A DNA stretch of 44,503 nucleotides from Acidimicrobiaceae bacterium (GCA_003133325.1 PKXA01000049.1:23388-67890); one strand, 5' to 3'; positions 1 through 8,949 are shown, numbered from the stretch's first letter. Program-made: numbers and translations. Notes: generated by a model not told the origin, from the letters alone.

Positions 1-576
<576 letters not shown>

Positions 577-671
577 TAGCAAACCACGCCGGACGGCAAT
601 CCGCAACCGCACCCCGCCTGAATTGACTGTCTTTCCTGGTCAGCCGCCAACCGCACCTCCCGGCCGGGCAC

Positions 672-689
672 GACCCCAGAGCCGGGGTC
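672..689 (-). terminator. Possible hairpin downstream of the sulfur-carrier gene
   Basis: GACCCC-AGAGCC-GGGGTC forms a six-base-pair stem 36 bp past the stop codon of the sulfur-carrier gene. There is no T-run, which is common in high-GC actinobacteria. It could end the riboswitch operon. Confidence 0.35.
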
Positions 690-693
690 ATCC

Positions 694-739
694 GCTCCCG
701 GTCAGCCTCCGGCGACGCTCCCGGTCAGCCTCCGGCGAC
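694..739. repeat. 23-bp perfect tandem duplication at the 3' end of the sulfur-carrier gene
   Basis: Two identical 23-bp units (694-716 and 717-739). The inner unit contains the final Ala-Gly-Gly codons and the stop. The outer unit is a non-coding copy just past the stop, so the coding end has been duplicated in place. Confidence 0.9.
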
Positions 740-1000
740 GGCCGGGACGATCGAGAGAGTCTGGCCGTCGGTGACCGGCGTGTTCAGGCCATCGAGAAAG
801 CGCACATCCTCGTCGGCCAGGAACACGTTCACGAAGCGTCGCAACTGGCCGGCATCGTCGAAAAGACGCGCGGCGAACCCGGGATGGGCAGCATCGAGCG
901 CCTTCAGGGCCTCGCCCACGGTCGACCCATCGACAGCCACCTCACCGGCGCCACCCGTGAGGGTACGAAGCTGGGCGGGAACGCGGACAGAGATACTCAT
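725..1000 (-). CDS. ThiS/MoaD-family sulfur carrier protein
   Basis: 91-residue ubiquitin-like protein ending in AVAGG. In this family the C-terminal Gly-Gly is adenylated and converted to a thiocarboxylate that donates sulfur to a partner enzyme. The sequence shows the beta-grasp pattern (SISVRVPAQLRTLTG at the start, DGQTLSIVPAVAGG at the end). Its ATG overlaps the stop of the threonine-synthase-like gene as TGATG, so the two are translationally coupled and probably work together. With a SAM riboswitch at the head of the operon, the likeliest role is sulfur supply for homocysteine/methionine formation. No activating E1-like enzyme or JAMM protease is in the window. A molybdopterin or thiamine role is less likely because no moa or thi gene is adjacent. 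Confidence 0.85.
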   Translation of the reverse strand: MSISVRVPAQLRTLTGGAGEVAVDGSTVGEALKALDAAHPGFAARLFDDAGQLRRFVNVFLADEDVRFLDGLNTPVTDGQTLSIVPAVAGG

Positions 1001-2313
1001 CAGTTGCTCCTTGCTACCTGGACAGAGGGGTTGGTGGTGGTGGCTGCGGTGGTGGCGGGACCACCTGTGGGGTCATACTCCTCGAACCGGCCGAAGGCCT
1101 CGTCGAAGGCATCGAGGGTCGGGGGGATGGTGGCGGAGGGCCCGGCGGTTCCCGACAGAGCCTCCACAGTTTTCAAACCGTGACCGGTGACCATGGCCAC
1201 CACCCTCTCATCGGAGCGAACCACGCCCTGAGCTGCCAGTTTGGCCAACGTGGCGATGGTCACCCCTCCGGCGGTCTCGGCGAAGATCCCCTCGGTGCGG
1301 GCCAGTAGGCGGATTCCCTCGAGGACCTCGTCGTCGGTCACCGACGCACACGATCCCCCCGACTTGCGGATGACATCGAGTGCGTACCAACCATCGGCCG
1401 GATTACCGATAGCCAGCGATTTAGCGATGGTGGACGGCTTCACCGGTCGGATGGCATCGGTTCCCTCGGCAAAGGCCGTGGCCACCGGGGAGCACCCTTC
1501 GGCCTGAGCCCCGGAGATCCGGACCGACGGGGCCTCGTCGAGCAGACCCACCCGGCCCAATTCGTCGAAGCCTTTGGCCACTTTGGTCAGCTGACTGCCC
1601 GAGCCGATGGGCACCACCACGTGGTCGGGCGCCTGCCATCCCAGTTGCTCGGCTACTTCGAAGGCCAGGGTCTTGGACCCCTCGGCGTAATAGGTACGGA
1701 CATTGACATTGACGAAGGCCCACGACGGCCGCTCGCTGGTCAACTCGGCACACAGCCGGTTGACGTCGTCATAGTTGCCCTCGACGGCGATGACCCGGCC
1801 GCCGTAGACGGTGGTCATGGTGATCTTGGCCGTCTCGAGATCAGAGGGGATCAGCACCACCGACCCCATGCCGGCCCGCGCCGCGTGGGCGGCGACCGAG
1901 TTGGCCAGGTTCCCCGTCGAGGCACACGCCGCCACCTTAAAACCGAGCTGGCGTGCCTTGGTCAGCGCCACCGACACCACCCGGTCCTTGAACGATCCCG
2001 TCGGATTGGCGGTGTCGTCCTTGATCCACAGCTCGCCCAGGCCCAGTTCTGCGGCCAACCGGTCGGCCCGCACCAGCGGGGTGAACCCGGCACCCAGGTC
2101 GACGGGATTGGCATCGGCCACCGGCAACAGGTCGCCGTATCGCCAGATCGTCCGGGGCCCGCTCGCGATTCGCTCGCGGGTCACGGTGGCCCCGATGCGC
2201 TCGTAGTCGTAGGTCACTTCGAGGGGCCCGAAGCAGTAGTCGCACACGTGTAAGGCTTCGGCCGGATAGGCGCGCCCACACTCTCGACAGCGCAGCCCGG
2301 TTACAAAGTCCAC
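1000..2313 (-). CDS. thrC: Threonine synthase-family PLP enzyme, possibly a carrier-dependent homocysteine synthase
   Basis: 437-residue fold-type II PLP enzyme. A zinc ribbon sits at the N-terminus (CRECG at about residue 9, CDYCFGP about 15 residues later). The PLP lysine lies in NPTGSFKDRV near residue 107, and the phosphate-binding loop is probably ASTGNLANS. Threonine synthase converts O-phosphohomoserine to threonine. The start is GTG at 2311-2313, with AGGAG six bases upstream lying inside the closing stem of a SAM-I riboswitch. Control by SAM and coupling to a thiocarboxylate-type carrier are unusual for threonine synthesis. I recall recent Streptomyces work describing a threonine-synthase-like enzyme that makes homocysteine from O-phosphohomoserine with a sulfur carrier protein. 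The same role is inferred here, not shown. Confidence 0.85.
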   Translation of the reverse strand: MDFVTGLRCRECGRAYPAEALHVCDYCFGPLEVTYDYERIGATVTRERIASGPRTIWRYGDLLPVADANPVDLGAGFTPLVRADRLAAELGLGELWIKDDTANPTGSFKDRVVSVALTKARQLGFKVAACASTGNLANSVAAHAARAGMGSVVLIPSDLETAKITMTTVYGGRVIAVEGNYDDVNRLCAELTSERPSWAFVNVNVRTYYAEGSKTLAFEVAEQLGWQAPDHVVVPIGSGSQLTKVAKGFDELGRVGLLDEAPSVRISGAQAEGCSPVATAFAEGTDAIRPVKPSTIAKSLAIGNPADGWYALDVIRKSGGSCASVTDDEVLEGIRLLARTEGIFAETAGGVTIATLAKLAAQGVVRSDERVVAMVTGHGLKTVEALSGTAGPSATIPPTLDAFDEAFGRFEEYDPTGGPATTAATTTNPSVQVARSN

Positions 2314-2321
2314 GTTGGTCT

Positions 2322-2440
2322 CCTCATCGCTCGGGCATTGGCACCTGCCACGAGCCCCGGCCCATTTGGGCGAGTCGAAGTTCGTTCTGGTTGCCGCGGC
2401 GTCACAGGGCCCGGTCCCTCAACCGCTCTGGATGATGTCC
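2322..2440 (-). promoter_or_regulatory. SAM-I (S-box) riboswitch, translational type
   Basis: Read on the minus strand, the leader contains the conserved S-box blocks in order: ATCATCCAGAGCGG, TTGAGGGACCGGGCCC, TGACGCCGCGGCAACC and GGTGCCAATGCCCGAGCGATGAGG. P1 pairs TCATC at the 5' end with GATGA at the 3' end. The 3' strand of P1 runs directly into the Shine-Dalgarno GAGGAG of the downstream gene, so SAM binding should hide the ribosome site. No terminator hairpin separates it from the GTG start. Confidence 0.9.
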
Positions 2441-2443
2441 TCT

Positions 2444-2472
2444 ATCGTGGACGATCCGAGGCCCCGCGTCAA
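2444..2472 (-). promoter_or_regulatory. Promoter of the riboswitch operon
   Basis: TTGACG at 2472-2467 and CACGAT at 2449-2444 are separated by exactly 17 bp on the minus strand, a good housekeeping-sigma match. Transcription would begin a few bases before the first riboswitch stem. Confidence 0.65.
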
Positions 2473-2522
2473 TATCGGGCCCCGGATCACCAGTGGATAC
2501 CGGCGCATACAGTGGTGCCACC

Positions 2523-3374
2523 ATGCCCCAGCCGCTCAACGACGACTACCGGATGTTGGCGGTTCCCCCCCTCGGGACCGGGGCGCGCCGTTATCCCCAT
2601 GCCCGCTTCGATGCCCCGACGTTGGTGGAGGCCAAGGGCGATCGCCATATCTCGGTCTGCATCCCGGCCCGCAACGAAGCCGCCACCGTGGGCACCATCG
2701 TGGCGGCCATTGTCAACGCCCTCACCGCCGTCCCCGGCGGAGTTCCCCTGGTCGACGAAGTGCTGGTCGTCGACGACGGTTCGACCGACAGGACCAGGGA
2801 TATGGCGCAAGATGCGGGAGCCTGGGTGATCCCCGCCGAGCCCGGAGCCGCCGGGCCGACTGCCGGCAGCAAGGGACAGGCAATGCAGACTGCACTGGAA
2901 ATGGCCCACGGGGATCTCATCGCCTTTGTGGACGCCGACGTCACCAACTTCGGCCCCCACTTTGTCACCGGGCTGCTCGGGCCGCTTCTGCTCGACGACT
3001 CCACCACACTGGTCAAGGGGTATTACGAGCGCCCGCTCCACGGCGCCCCGCAAGGCGGGGGCCGGGTCACCGAGCTGGTGGCCAAACCGGTCATCGAACT
3101 GCTCTTTCCCGACCTGACCGGCATCATCCAACCGCTGGCCGGCGAGACTGCCGCTCCCCGATCGGTCCTCGAGAAGTGTGGCTTGGCCGACGGGTACCAG
3201 GTGGAGCTGGCCCTGTTGATCGACGTGGCTGTCAACTTCGGAGCGGAGACCATCGCCCAGGTGGACCTCGGGGTCCGGGTCCACCGGAACCGGCCTCTTT
3301 CTGAGCTACGCCCGCAGGCCACCGACATTCTGCGGACCGCCCTGGCCCGGGCCGACGTGAACCACAGCCACTGA
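2523..3374 (+). CDS. gpgS: Glucosyl-3-phosphoglycerate synthase
   Basis: GT-A fold glycosyltransferase (GT81 family) that joins glucose from an NDP-glucose donor to 3-phosphoglycerate, the first step toward glucosylglycerate and methylglucose lipopolysaccharides. Visible motifs are the donor-binding start HISVCIPARNEAATVG, VVDDGSTDRT, the metal site FVDADVTNF, KGYYERPL, and IIQPLAGE followed by the acceptor-site stretch GYQVELALLID. At about 283 residues it is a normal length. I chose the ATG at 2523 (MPQPLNDDYR); an in-frame start 30 bp upstream is possible. Neither has a good Shine-Dalgarno, and CATACAGT about 15 bp upstream could be a -10 for a near-leaderless transcript. Confidence 0.92.
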   Translation: MPQPLNDDYRMLAVPPLGTGARRYPHARFDAPTLVEAKGDRHISVCIPARNEAATVGTIVAAIVNALTAVPGGVPLVDEVLVVDDGSTDRTRDMAQDAGAWVIPAEPGAAGPTAGSKGQAMQTALEMAHGDLIAFVDADVTNFGPHFVTGLLGPLLLDDSTTLVKGYYERPLHGAPQGGGRVTELVAKPVIELLFPDLTGIIQPLAGETAAPRSVLEKCGLADGYQVELALLIDVAVNFGAETIAQVDLGVRVHRNRPLSELRPQATDILRTALARADVNHSH

Positions 3375-3695
3375 CCCGGGCCGGAACACACCGATCACCC
3401 CCGGCAAGGGCTGTGGATGGAGCGGGATCGGCCCCTCAGACCGAGGCTTCGGCACCTCAAATCATTCCACCTCGCGGCGAAAGGGAGCACTTCTGTCGGG
3501 CGAGATGACACCCGGGTGCCGGTGAACTCACGAATCGCCGCAATTAGAACTGGTGCTGGTGCCAATTCGCCGGGAGGCGGAATGAATCAAGTGTGCGGCC
3601 CTTCGCCGGCCCTGCCCGGTCCCTTCGCCGGCCCTGCCCCGTCCCCACCAGATCCCCGCGACATTCTTCGGTGGGCTCGACGCCGACGATTGCTG
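3375..3695. other. Intergenic stretch with a tandem repeat
   Basis: Contains no convincing gene. It lies between two convergent genes and includes the 22-bp tandem repeat listed separately. No clear T-tailed terminator was seen. Confidence 0.6.
3599..3642. repeat. 22-bp tandem repeat
   Basis: Two adjacent 22-bp units (3599-3620 and 3621-3642) differ at one base near the end. They lie about 55 bp beyond the stop of the secreted repeat protein, a position like that of the 23-bp duplication after the sulfur-carrier gene. Confidence 0.8.
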
Positions 3696-4616
3696 TCAGC
3701 CGCCGGCGGCGATTCCGTAGACCCGACTCTCGAGGACCTGATTGGCCATGGAGCCGAGGAACGGTGCATCCCCGAAGGCAAATACACCCCCGTCCTGAGC
3801 CACGGTCCAGTAGCCGGTCCCGTCCGGATTGGCGGCGATACCGATCGTGAGCGCGTTGAGCGGCTTGCCTCCCATGGATCCGGAGAACCTGGCGTCGCCG
3901 AACGAGAAGACGCCACCGTCCCACGCCACGAGCCAGTAACCACCACCGTCGTTGGTGCGGGCGATCCCCGCGACCGGGGCGTCTGGCCGATGGCTGCCCA
4001 TTGACCCGTAGAAGGTGGCATCCCCGTATGCGAACACCCCCCCGTCGACACCCACGAGCCAGTACCCACCTCCATCTGGAGTCGACGCGATTCCCTGGAA
4101 GTAGTCGATTGCGCTGCCGAACGGCGGCCACGTCACGACGTGGGGGCCCAGGTTCGAGCCGTCGCCGAACCACGTTGCGTCACCGAAGGGCACCACGGTG
4201 CCGGTGGAGCCATAAAGAATCCACCCTCCCTTGCTCGATGGAGTCGAGGCGACGGCCGTAGCATCGCCACCTGCGTTGGGCACCTGAACGTCGAAGGCGC
4301 TGCCATACCCGTAGAGCTCGGTCACCTCGGGGTCCGCCTCTGGGAAGAAATCCACGACCCAGTAGCCCTTTCCGTCAGCAGTCGCGCCGAATCCAAAACA
4401 CTCGAAGGTGCAGCGCTGGGTCGCGGACCCGAGGAACGGCGCGTGTCCAAATGCGAACACACCCCCGTCTGCAGCCTCCATCCAGTAGCCAGGCCCAGAG
4501 GACGCCGACGCCGACGCCGGACCAGCGCCGGCGCCGGTGCTCACCAGTAGGACCGAAATCAGGAGAAGCATGCTGCCCAGTCGCACGAGGGCGCCCGTCA
4601 TGCACCTCACACTCAT
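3696..4616 (-). CDS. Secreted GYW/DGGVF-repeat protein (downstream paralogue)
   Basis: 306 residues. The N-terminus is a signal peptide (SMLLLISVLLVSTGAGAG, then ASASASS). The mature part is about six units of the form GYWLV...DGGVFAFGDA.F.GSMG..P, each followed by a PDGGGYW strand. The pattern suggests a repeated beta structure, probably a propeller, facing the outside of the cell. Function is unknown. Cys-containing unit 1 (TQRCTFECFG) differs from the rest. Its ATG overlaps the stop of the upstream paralogue by four bases (ATGA), so the two form an operon and probably an assembly. Confidence 0.8.
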   Translation of the reverse strand: MSVRCMTGALVRLGSMLLLISVLLVSTGAGAGPASASASSGPGYWMEAADGGVFAFGHAPFLGSATQRCTFECFGFGATADGKGYWVVDFFPEADPEVTELYGYGSAFDVQVPNAGGDATAVASTPSSKGGWILYGSTGTVVPFGDATWFGDGSNLGPHVVTWPPFGSAIDYFQGIASTPDGGGYWLVGVDGGVFAYGDATFYGSMGSHRPDAPVAGIARTNDGGGYWLVAWDGGVFSFGDARFSGSMGGKPLNALTIGIAANPDGTGYWTVAQDGGVFAFGDAPFLGSMANQVLESRVYGIAAGG

Positions 4617-5560
4617 CCGGTCATTGCCGGTGCGGCGCTGATGCCGATCACCGGATCATTCAGAGGTTGGCCACCCATGGAGCCCATGAAGGGGGCGCCA
4701 CCGAGTGCGAACACCCCGCCGTCGGCGGCGGCCAACCAGTAGCCTGACCCCGACGGGTCGGCGGCGATGCCGATCACCGGCTTGGCCAGCACGGCAGTGG
4801 CCATGGATCCGCCGAAAACGGCGTCGCCGAAGCTGAACACGCCGCCGTCGGGGCCTGCCAGCCAGTAGCCCTTGCCGTCGGGAGTGGTGGCCATGCCGAC
4901 CACGGGAGCGTTGAGCGGCTTGCCACCCATCGACCCGAAGAATGTGGCGTCACCGAAGCTGAACACGCCGCCGTCGCTGTCGACGATCCAGTAGCCCTTG
5001 CCGTCGGAGGTTTCGGCCATGGCGACTGGGGTGCCGACGTGCCCCGTGGCGTGGGCGATCGTGATCTCGTCACCGTAGAAGGTGGCATCGCCGAAGGGCT
5101 GGACTGAACCCAGGCCACTGGGCCCTTCTTCCAACACCCAGTAGCCCCTGCCGTCGGGAGTTGCGACGATGCCGATGCTGTTGGGCCACAGATCGGCTCC
5201 TCCGCCGTAGGCGGCCGTGTCGGCGGGCTGCCCGTAAGAGACAGCGTCACCATAGGGGTAGATGACCCCGCTGTAGGCGTTCAGGATCCAGTACCCACCG
5301 CCGTCAGGAGTTGGGGCCATGGACGAGCATGAGCCGTTTGGCATGGACCGCGCCGGGGGGTTGGGCGGGCAGCGGGTGGTGTTCGAGGCGGCCGAACCGT
5401 GGAACGATGCCCCGAAGGCGAACACGCCACCGTCTCCGGTCCCCAGCCAGTAGCCAGTACTGGTAGGGGAAGCCGATGCCTGGTGCAAGCCAATTGGACA
5501 GCAGAAGACCAGAGTCAAGGCCAAGCCGAACAGACCACCTGCTCGGAGCAGTAGTTTCAC
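4613..5560 (-). CDS. Secreted GYW/DGGVF-repeat protein (upstream paralogue)
   Basis: 315-residue secreted protein. The signal peptide LFGLALTLVFCCPIG is followed by an ASASP cleavage region, then six to seven repeats GYWL..GDGGVFAFG, ending GGAPFMGSMGGQPLNDPVIGI. One unit carries a cysteine pair (NTTRCPPN...NGSCSSM) at the same place as the cysteines of the downstream paralogue, so the two arose by duplication. The start is GTG at 5558-5560, preceded by GGGAGGTGGAAG, a strong ribosome site. No known enzymatic motif is seen; an extracellular binding or surface role is inference. Confidence 0.8.
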   Translation of the reverse strand: MKLLLRAGGLFGLALTLVFCCPIGLHQASASPTSTGYWLGTGDGGVFAFGASFHGSAASNTTRCPPNPPARSMPNGSCSSMAPTPDGGGYWILNAYSGVIYPYGDAVSYGQPADTAAYGGGADLWPNSIGIVATPDGRGYWVLEEGPSGLGSVQPFGDATFYGDEITIAHATGHVGTPVAMAETSDGKGYWIVDSDGGVFSFGDATFFGSMGGKPLNAPVVGMATTPDGKGYWLAGPDGGVFSFGDAVFGGSMATAVLAKPVIGIAADPSGSGYWLAAADGGVFALGGAPFMGSMGGQPLNDPVIGISAAPAMTG

Positions 5561-5935
5561 CTTCCACCTCCCACGTACGGCCGCAGCGACAGGGCCACTT
5601 CATCGGAACCGTGCTGGTAAGCATCGACGGTCCAATGACCAACTCCCAGAGGCGAAAGTCCTTATCGGCGTCAAGGCATGCCACCACCTGGAATCTGACC
5701 GGTGTCCCTGATCCCCGATACGGGGTCCCAACTCACAAATCGTGCAAACGTCGCCAGACACGGCACCGGTTACCTTCGGTGGTGGCGGCAACCAGCACGG
5801 TGGTGCGACGCTCCTTCGCTGTCCGGCGAGCGGAAACCATCAATCCGCGGTTGTGTGTGCTGACTCACTGACTTGGCGAGTGGTCACGCTCGAGGCTCGG
5901 AGATGGGGACCCGGCCAACCGGGTATCGTCGGGGC
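5561..5935. other. Divergent intergenic region between the repeat-protein operon and otsA
   Basis: Must hold the promoters of both flanking transcription units, but no strong -35/-10 pair stands out. A short GC hairpin with a bulge lies at 5710-5727 (CCCCG-ATA-CGGGG core). I could not match the region to a known riboswitch. Confidence 0.5.
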
Positions 5936-7363
5936 ATGGCAGGCGTCCCCTCGGCCCGTGTCGGCGACAATTCTCTCGCCGACACGGTGATCGTCTCGAA
6001 TCGGGGGCCCCTGTCGTTCCACCTCGAAGAAGGTCGTCCCGTGGCCGGCGTGTCAGCCGGAGGCCTGGCCGGTTCCCTCCATCCTCTGGTGACCGGCACC
6101 GGTGCCACCTGGGTGGCCTGTGCCCTGGGTGATGCCGACCGGATGGCCATCGCCGAGGGAATGACCAACGAGGCCGGGCTGCATCTCGAGCTCCTCGAGC
6201 CTGACCCGGCGCTCTACCAAATGGCCTACGACGTGGTCTCCAACGCCACCCTCTGGTTCTGCCACCACCATCTGTTCGACGCCGCCCGCCGGCCCCGCTC
6301 CGACGGGCACTGGTCCGAAGCCTGGCATGCCTACCGCGACTACAACCGTCTCTTCGCCGATCGGGTCGCCGAGGTGGCGCCCGACGGGGGGCGAGTCCTG
6401 GTCCAGGACTACCACCTCTCCTTGCTGGGGTCCGAACTTCTTCGGATGCGGCCCGATCTCCGCACTGTCCATTTCACCCATACCCCGTTTGCCGACCCCT
6501 CGGCTCTGCGGATGCTCCCGGCGTCGGTGACAGATGAGCTGCTGACCGGGATGGCCGGGTACCACGCCCGCGGTTTCCACTCTGAACGCTGGGCCAGCGG
6601 TTACCGGGCGTGTCAACGCGAGATAGGCCCGAGCCGACTACGCGACGGCGACCATCTCTCCACGTTCACCTCCGCGCTCACCCCCGACCCCGAAGAGTTG
6701 GCTGCCTCCGCCGCCGAACCGGCGGTGCAGGTGGCGTTGGAGGCCCTCGAGGAGGCGATTGGGGGTATGGATCGCAAGGTGATCGTGCGGGTCGACAGGA
6801 TGGAGCTCTCCAAAAACCTCCTTCGAGGTTTCTGGGCCTTTGAGGAGCTCCTCGAGCAGCAGCCGCTCTGGCGCGAGCGGGTGGTCTTCGTGGCCATGGC
6901 CTATCCCTCCCGTCAGGGCCTGGCCGAATATCTCGCCTACCAGAACGAGGTGGAGTCCACGGTGGCCCGCATCAACGAGCAGTGGGCCACCCCGGGTTGG
7001 GATCCGATCATCCTCTTCGTCGAAGACGACTACCCGCGGTCGCTGGCCGCCCTCACCCGCTATGACGTTCTTCTGGTCAATCCGATTCGCGACGGGTTGA
7101 ACCTGGTGGCCAAAGAAGGGCCACTGGTGAACACCCACAACGGCGTGGTGGTCCTGTCCCGGGAGGCGGGCGCCTTCGATGAGCTGTGGCCGGGGGTGCT
7201 CGAAGTCAATCCCTTTGACGTGGCCGGCACCGTCGAGGTGCTCAACACGGCACTCGACATGGAGGGCGCCGAGCGCGCCGCCATGGCCAAGACGCTCCGC
7301 GAGCTCGTCCTCAGCCGGAAGCCGGCCGCCTGGTTGCACGACCTACTCGAAGCCGCCGACTAG
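5936..7363 (+). CDS. otsA: Trehalose-6-phosphate synthase
   Basis: GT20 glycosyltransferase making trehalose 6-phosphate from an NDP-glucose and glucose 6-phosphate. About 475 residues. Family signatures are VSNRGPLSFH at the N-terminus, GGLAGSLHPL, FCHHHLFD, VQDYHLSLLG, HFTHTPFADPS, RVDRMELSKNLLRG and the C-terminal NPIRDGLNLVAKEG and LSREAGAFDEL donor-site motifs. I prefer the ATG at 5936 because homology starts soon after it; an upstream ATG at 5873 would add 21 residues without family character. It converges on otsB with four bases between stop codons, so the two-step pathway is split over both strands. Confidence 0.93.
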   Translation: MAGVPSARVGDNSLADTVIVSNRGPLSFHLEEGRPVAGVSAGGLAGSLHPLVTGTGATWVACALGDADRMAIAEGMTNEAGLHLELLEPDPALYQMAYDVVSNATLWFCHHHLFDAARRPRSDGHWSEAWHAYRDYNRLFADRVAEVAPDGGRVLVQDYHLSLLGSELLRMRPDLRTVHFTHTPFADPSALRMLPASVTDELLTGMAGYHARGFHSERWASGYRACQREIGPSRLRDGDHLSTFTSALTPDPEELAASAAEPAVQVALEALEEAIGGMDRKVIVRVDRMELSKNLLRGFWAFEELLEQQPLWRERVVFVAMAYPSRQGLAEYLAYQNEVESTVARINEQWATPGWDPIILFVEDDYPRSLAALTRYDVLLVNPIRDGLNLVAKEGPLVNTHNGVVVLSREAGAFDELWPGVLEVNPFDVAGTVEVLNTALDMEGAERAAMAKTLRELVLSRKPAAWLHDLLEAAD

Positions 7364-7367
7364 ACGA

Positions 7368-8129
7368 TCAACGCCGGCTGTCCGCGGCGTGGTCAGCCAG
7401 CCACCTCAGCACGTCGAGGGCTCCTTGCGGGCCGCTCACGACGACATCAGCGGCGGCCTCCATCTCCGGTGGGCTCTCGTCGTCTACAGCGGCAATCGTC
7501 ACTGTGAAGATCCCTTCTGCGGCGGACGCCCGGTCGAGAGCCGCGAACGCCGGGAGATCGCCGAGGTCATCGCCCACGAAACAGGCCGCCGAGTATCCAG
7601 GCACGAGTGCTCCCACTGCTGAGCCCTTGTCAATATCCATGGGCGGTCGCAACTCAAGATTCATCCGGCCTGGGTGGGCCTTCAATCCGGTGCTGGCGGC
7701 CACACGCTCTGCCGCGGCGGCGGCAATGCCGGCCATGGCCGGCACCGACCTCCAGTGGACGGCGACCGTCAGCCCCTTCGATTCGACAGTCACATCGGCC
7801 GGAAGTTCCTGCTTTAGGCGTCGGGCGGCATGCTCCACCACCGAACGCCACTTTTCGGCCTCCGGTTCAACGATCACCTCGCCCCGGGCTCCCGAGCGCT
7901 CGAACCCGTAGAGGCCCACCAGAGCCACCTCGTCTACCACGGCAAGTCGCTCGGACAGAAACGCCACCGGTCGGCCCGAGACCACCGCCACCAGTCCGAA
8001 CTGCGAGGCCAACCGGTTGAGGGTGGGCCCAATTCCGGGCAGGGGTCGCACCGCGGCCGGGTCGGTGATGATGGGGGCCAGGGTGCCGTCGAAGTCGGTG
8101 AGGATGGCGGTGGAGGAGGGATCTGCCAC
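7368..8129 (-). CDS. otsB: Trehalose-6-phosphate phosphatase
   Basis: 253-residue HAD-superfamily phosphatase that dephosphorylates trehalose 6-phosphate. Motif I is LTDFDGTLAPI with both catalytic aspartates, motif II is VVSGRP, and the cap region has HPGRMNLELRPPMDIDKG with the conserved lysine. Motif IV is CFVGDDLGDLPAF. It lies tail to tail with otsA and about 60 bp downstream of a LytR C-terminal-domain gene on the same strand. Confidence 0.92.
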   Translation of the reverse strand: MADPSSTAILTDFDGTLAPIITDPAAVRPLPGIGPTLNRLASQFGLVAVVSGRPVAFLSERLAVVDEVALVGLYGFERSGARGEVIVEPEAEKWRSVVEHAARRLKQELPADVTVESKGLTVAVHWRSVPAMAGIAAAAAERVAASTGLKAHPGRMNLELRPPMDIDKGSAVGALVPGYSAACFVGDDLGDLPAFAALDRASAAEGIFTVTIAAVDDESPPEMEAAADVVVSGPQGALDVLRWLADHAADSRR

Positions 8130-8191
8130 CAGAGGGGACAGTGCGGAAGCCGCCTCGGGGGCCAGGCCGGATCCACCCGCCTCTAACTTGC

Positions 8192-8800
8192 TCAGTGGGA
8201 TTTGGCCTTGGTAGTGGTCGTGGTGGCGACAGTCGTCGTGGTGGACGAACGACCTCTCGATGCCACGTCAGGCCCGACCACCACCACCACGTCGGCGGTA
8301 CCCACCGCTCCCACCGGGGCCGAAGAGGTGAGCGGCTGCACCGCGCTGGTGGCAACACCGAGAGACTTGGCAATGACCGCCGCCGACGGCTGGTATCCGG
8401 CCACGTAGTAGACGACCGAGGCGGTGACGTTCGACGAGGCATTCACCGGCGGCAGCAACTTCCATCCCCCGGCCTGCAATTGGGTGGAGGTGGTGCCGGC
8501 CGCACCCGAGACATTCGAGGCGTTGGCCACCAGCACCGACACCTTCGCCGGAGGGATCGTAGTGGTCGAGGGTGTGGTGGTGGCCGGGTGCGCAGCCGGA
8601 TGGGTGGTGGAGGTGACCGGGGTTGTCGTGGCAACGGCAGCCGAGGTGGAATGGTCGGCCGGATGCACCTGCCCGAGTGCCACCGCGGTGGCAACGATGA
8701 AAGCGATCAACACCATCGCCGCCCGACCCACCAGGGGAGCATGTTCCGGTTCCGGCGTACGCCCGGAAGTTGGTCCGCCGTGTTCGGGTTGGTCGGTCAT
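8192..8800 (-). CDS. Membrane-anchored LytR C-terminal-domain protein
   Basis: About 202 residues. A short cytoplasmic tail is followed by one membrane segment (AAMVLIAFIVATAVALG). Then come a Thr/Ser/Pro/Ala-rich linker and a domain starting VSVLVANASNVSGAAGTTSTQL, which resembles the LytR_C domain found alone or after LytR-CpsA-Psr ligases. The catalytic LCP domain is absent, so it may assist cell-wall glycopolymer attachment rather than perform it. I chose ATG at 8798-8800 (MTDQPEHGG); a TTG 18 bp upstream is the alternative. The C-terminus is Thr/Lys-rich. Confidence 0.7.
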   Translation of the reverse strand: MTDQPEHGGPTSGRTPEPEHAPLVGRAAMVLIAFIVATAVALGQVHPADHSTSAAVATTTPVTSTTHPAAHPATTTPSTTTIPPAKVSVLVANASNVSGAAGTTSTQLQAGGWKLLPPVNASSNVTASVVYYVAGYQPSAAVIAKSLGVATSAVQPLTSSAPVGAVGTADVVVVVGPDVASRGRSSTTTTVATTTTTKAKSH

Positions 8801-8949
8801 TCTGGTCCAGCCTGCCAACCTCGGGGTGCCGATGCAAGCATTTCCGGTTTGGGGGTTCCCAGCGACGGCCGGTGGAAGGCCGGGTCGGCCCCGGGTCGTC
8901 TGCTTTCGACCGGTAGGATGCCCGGGGAATCGGGGCCACCCGGTTTCAG

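Noticed and set aside
5710-5727. Riboswitch or terminator upstream of otsA
   Set aside because: A single short bulged hairpin with no conserved riboswitch blocks and no gene ending nearby on that strand.
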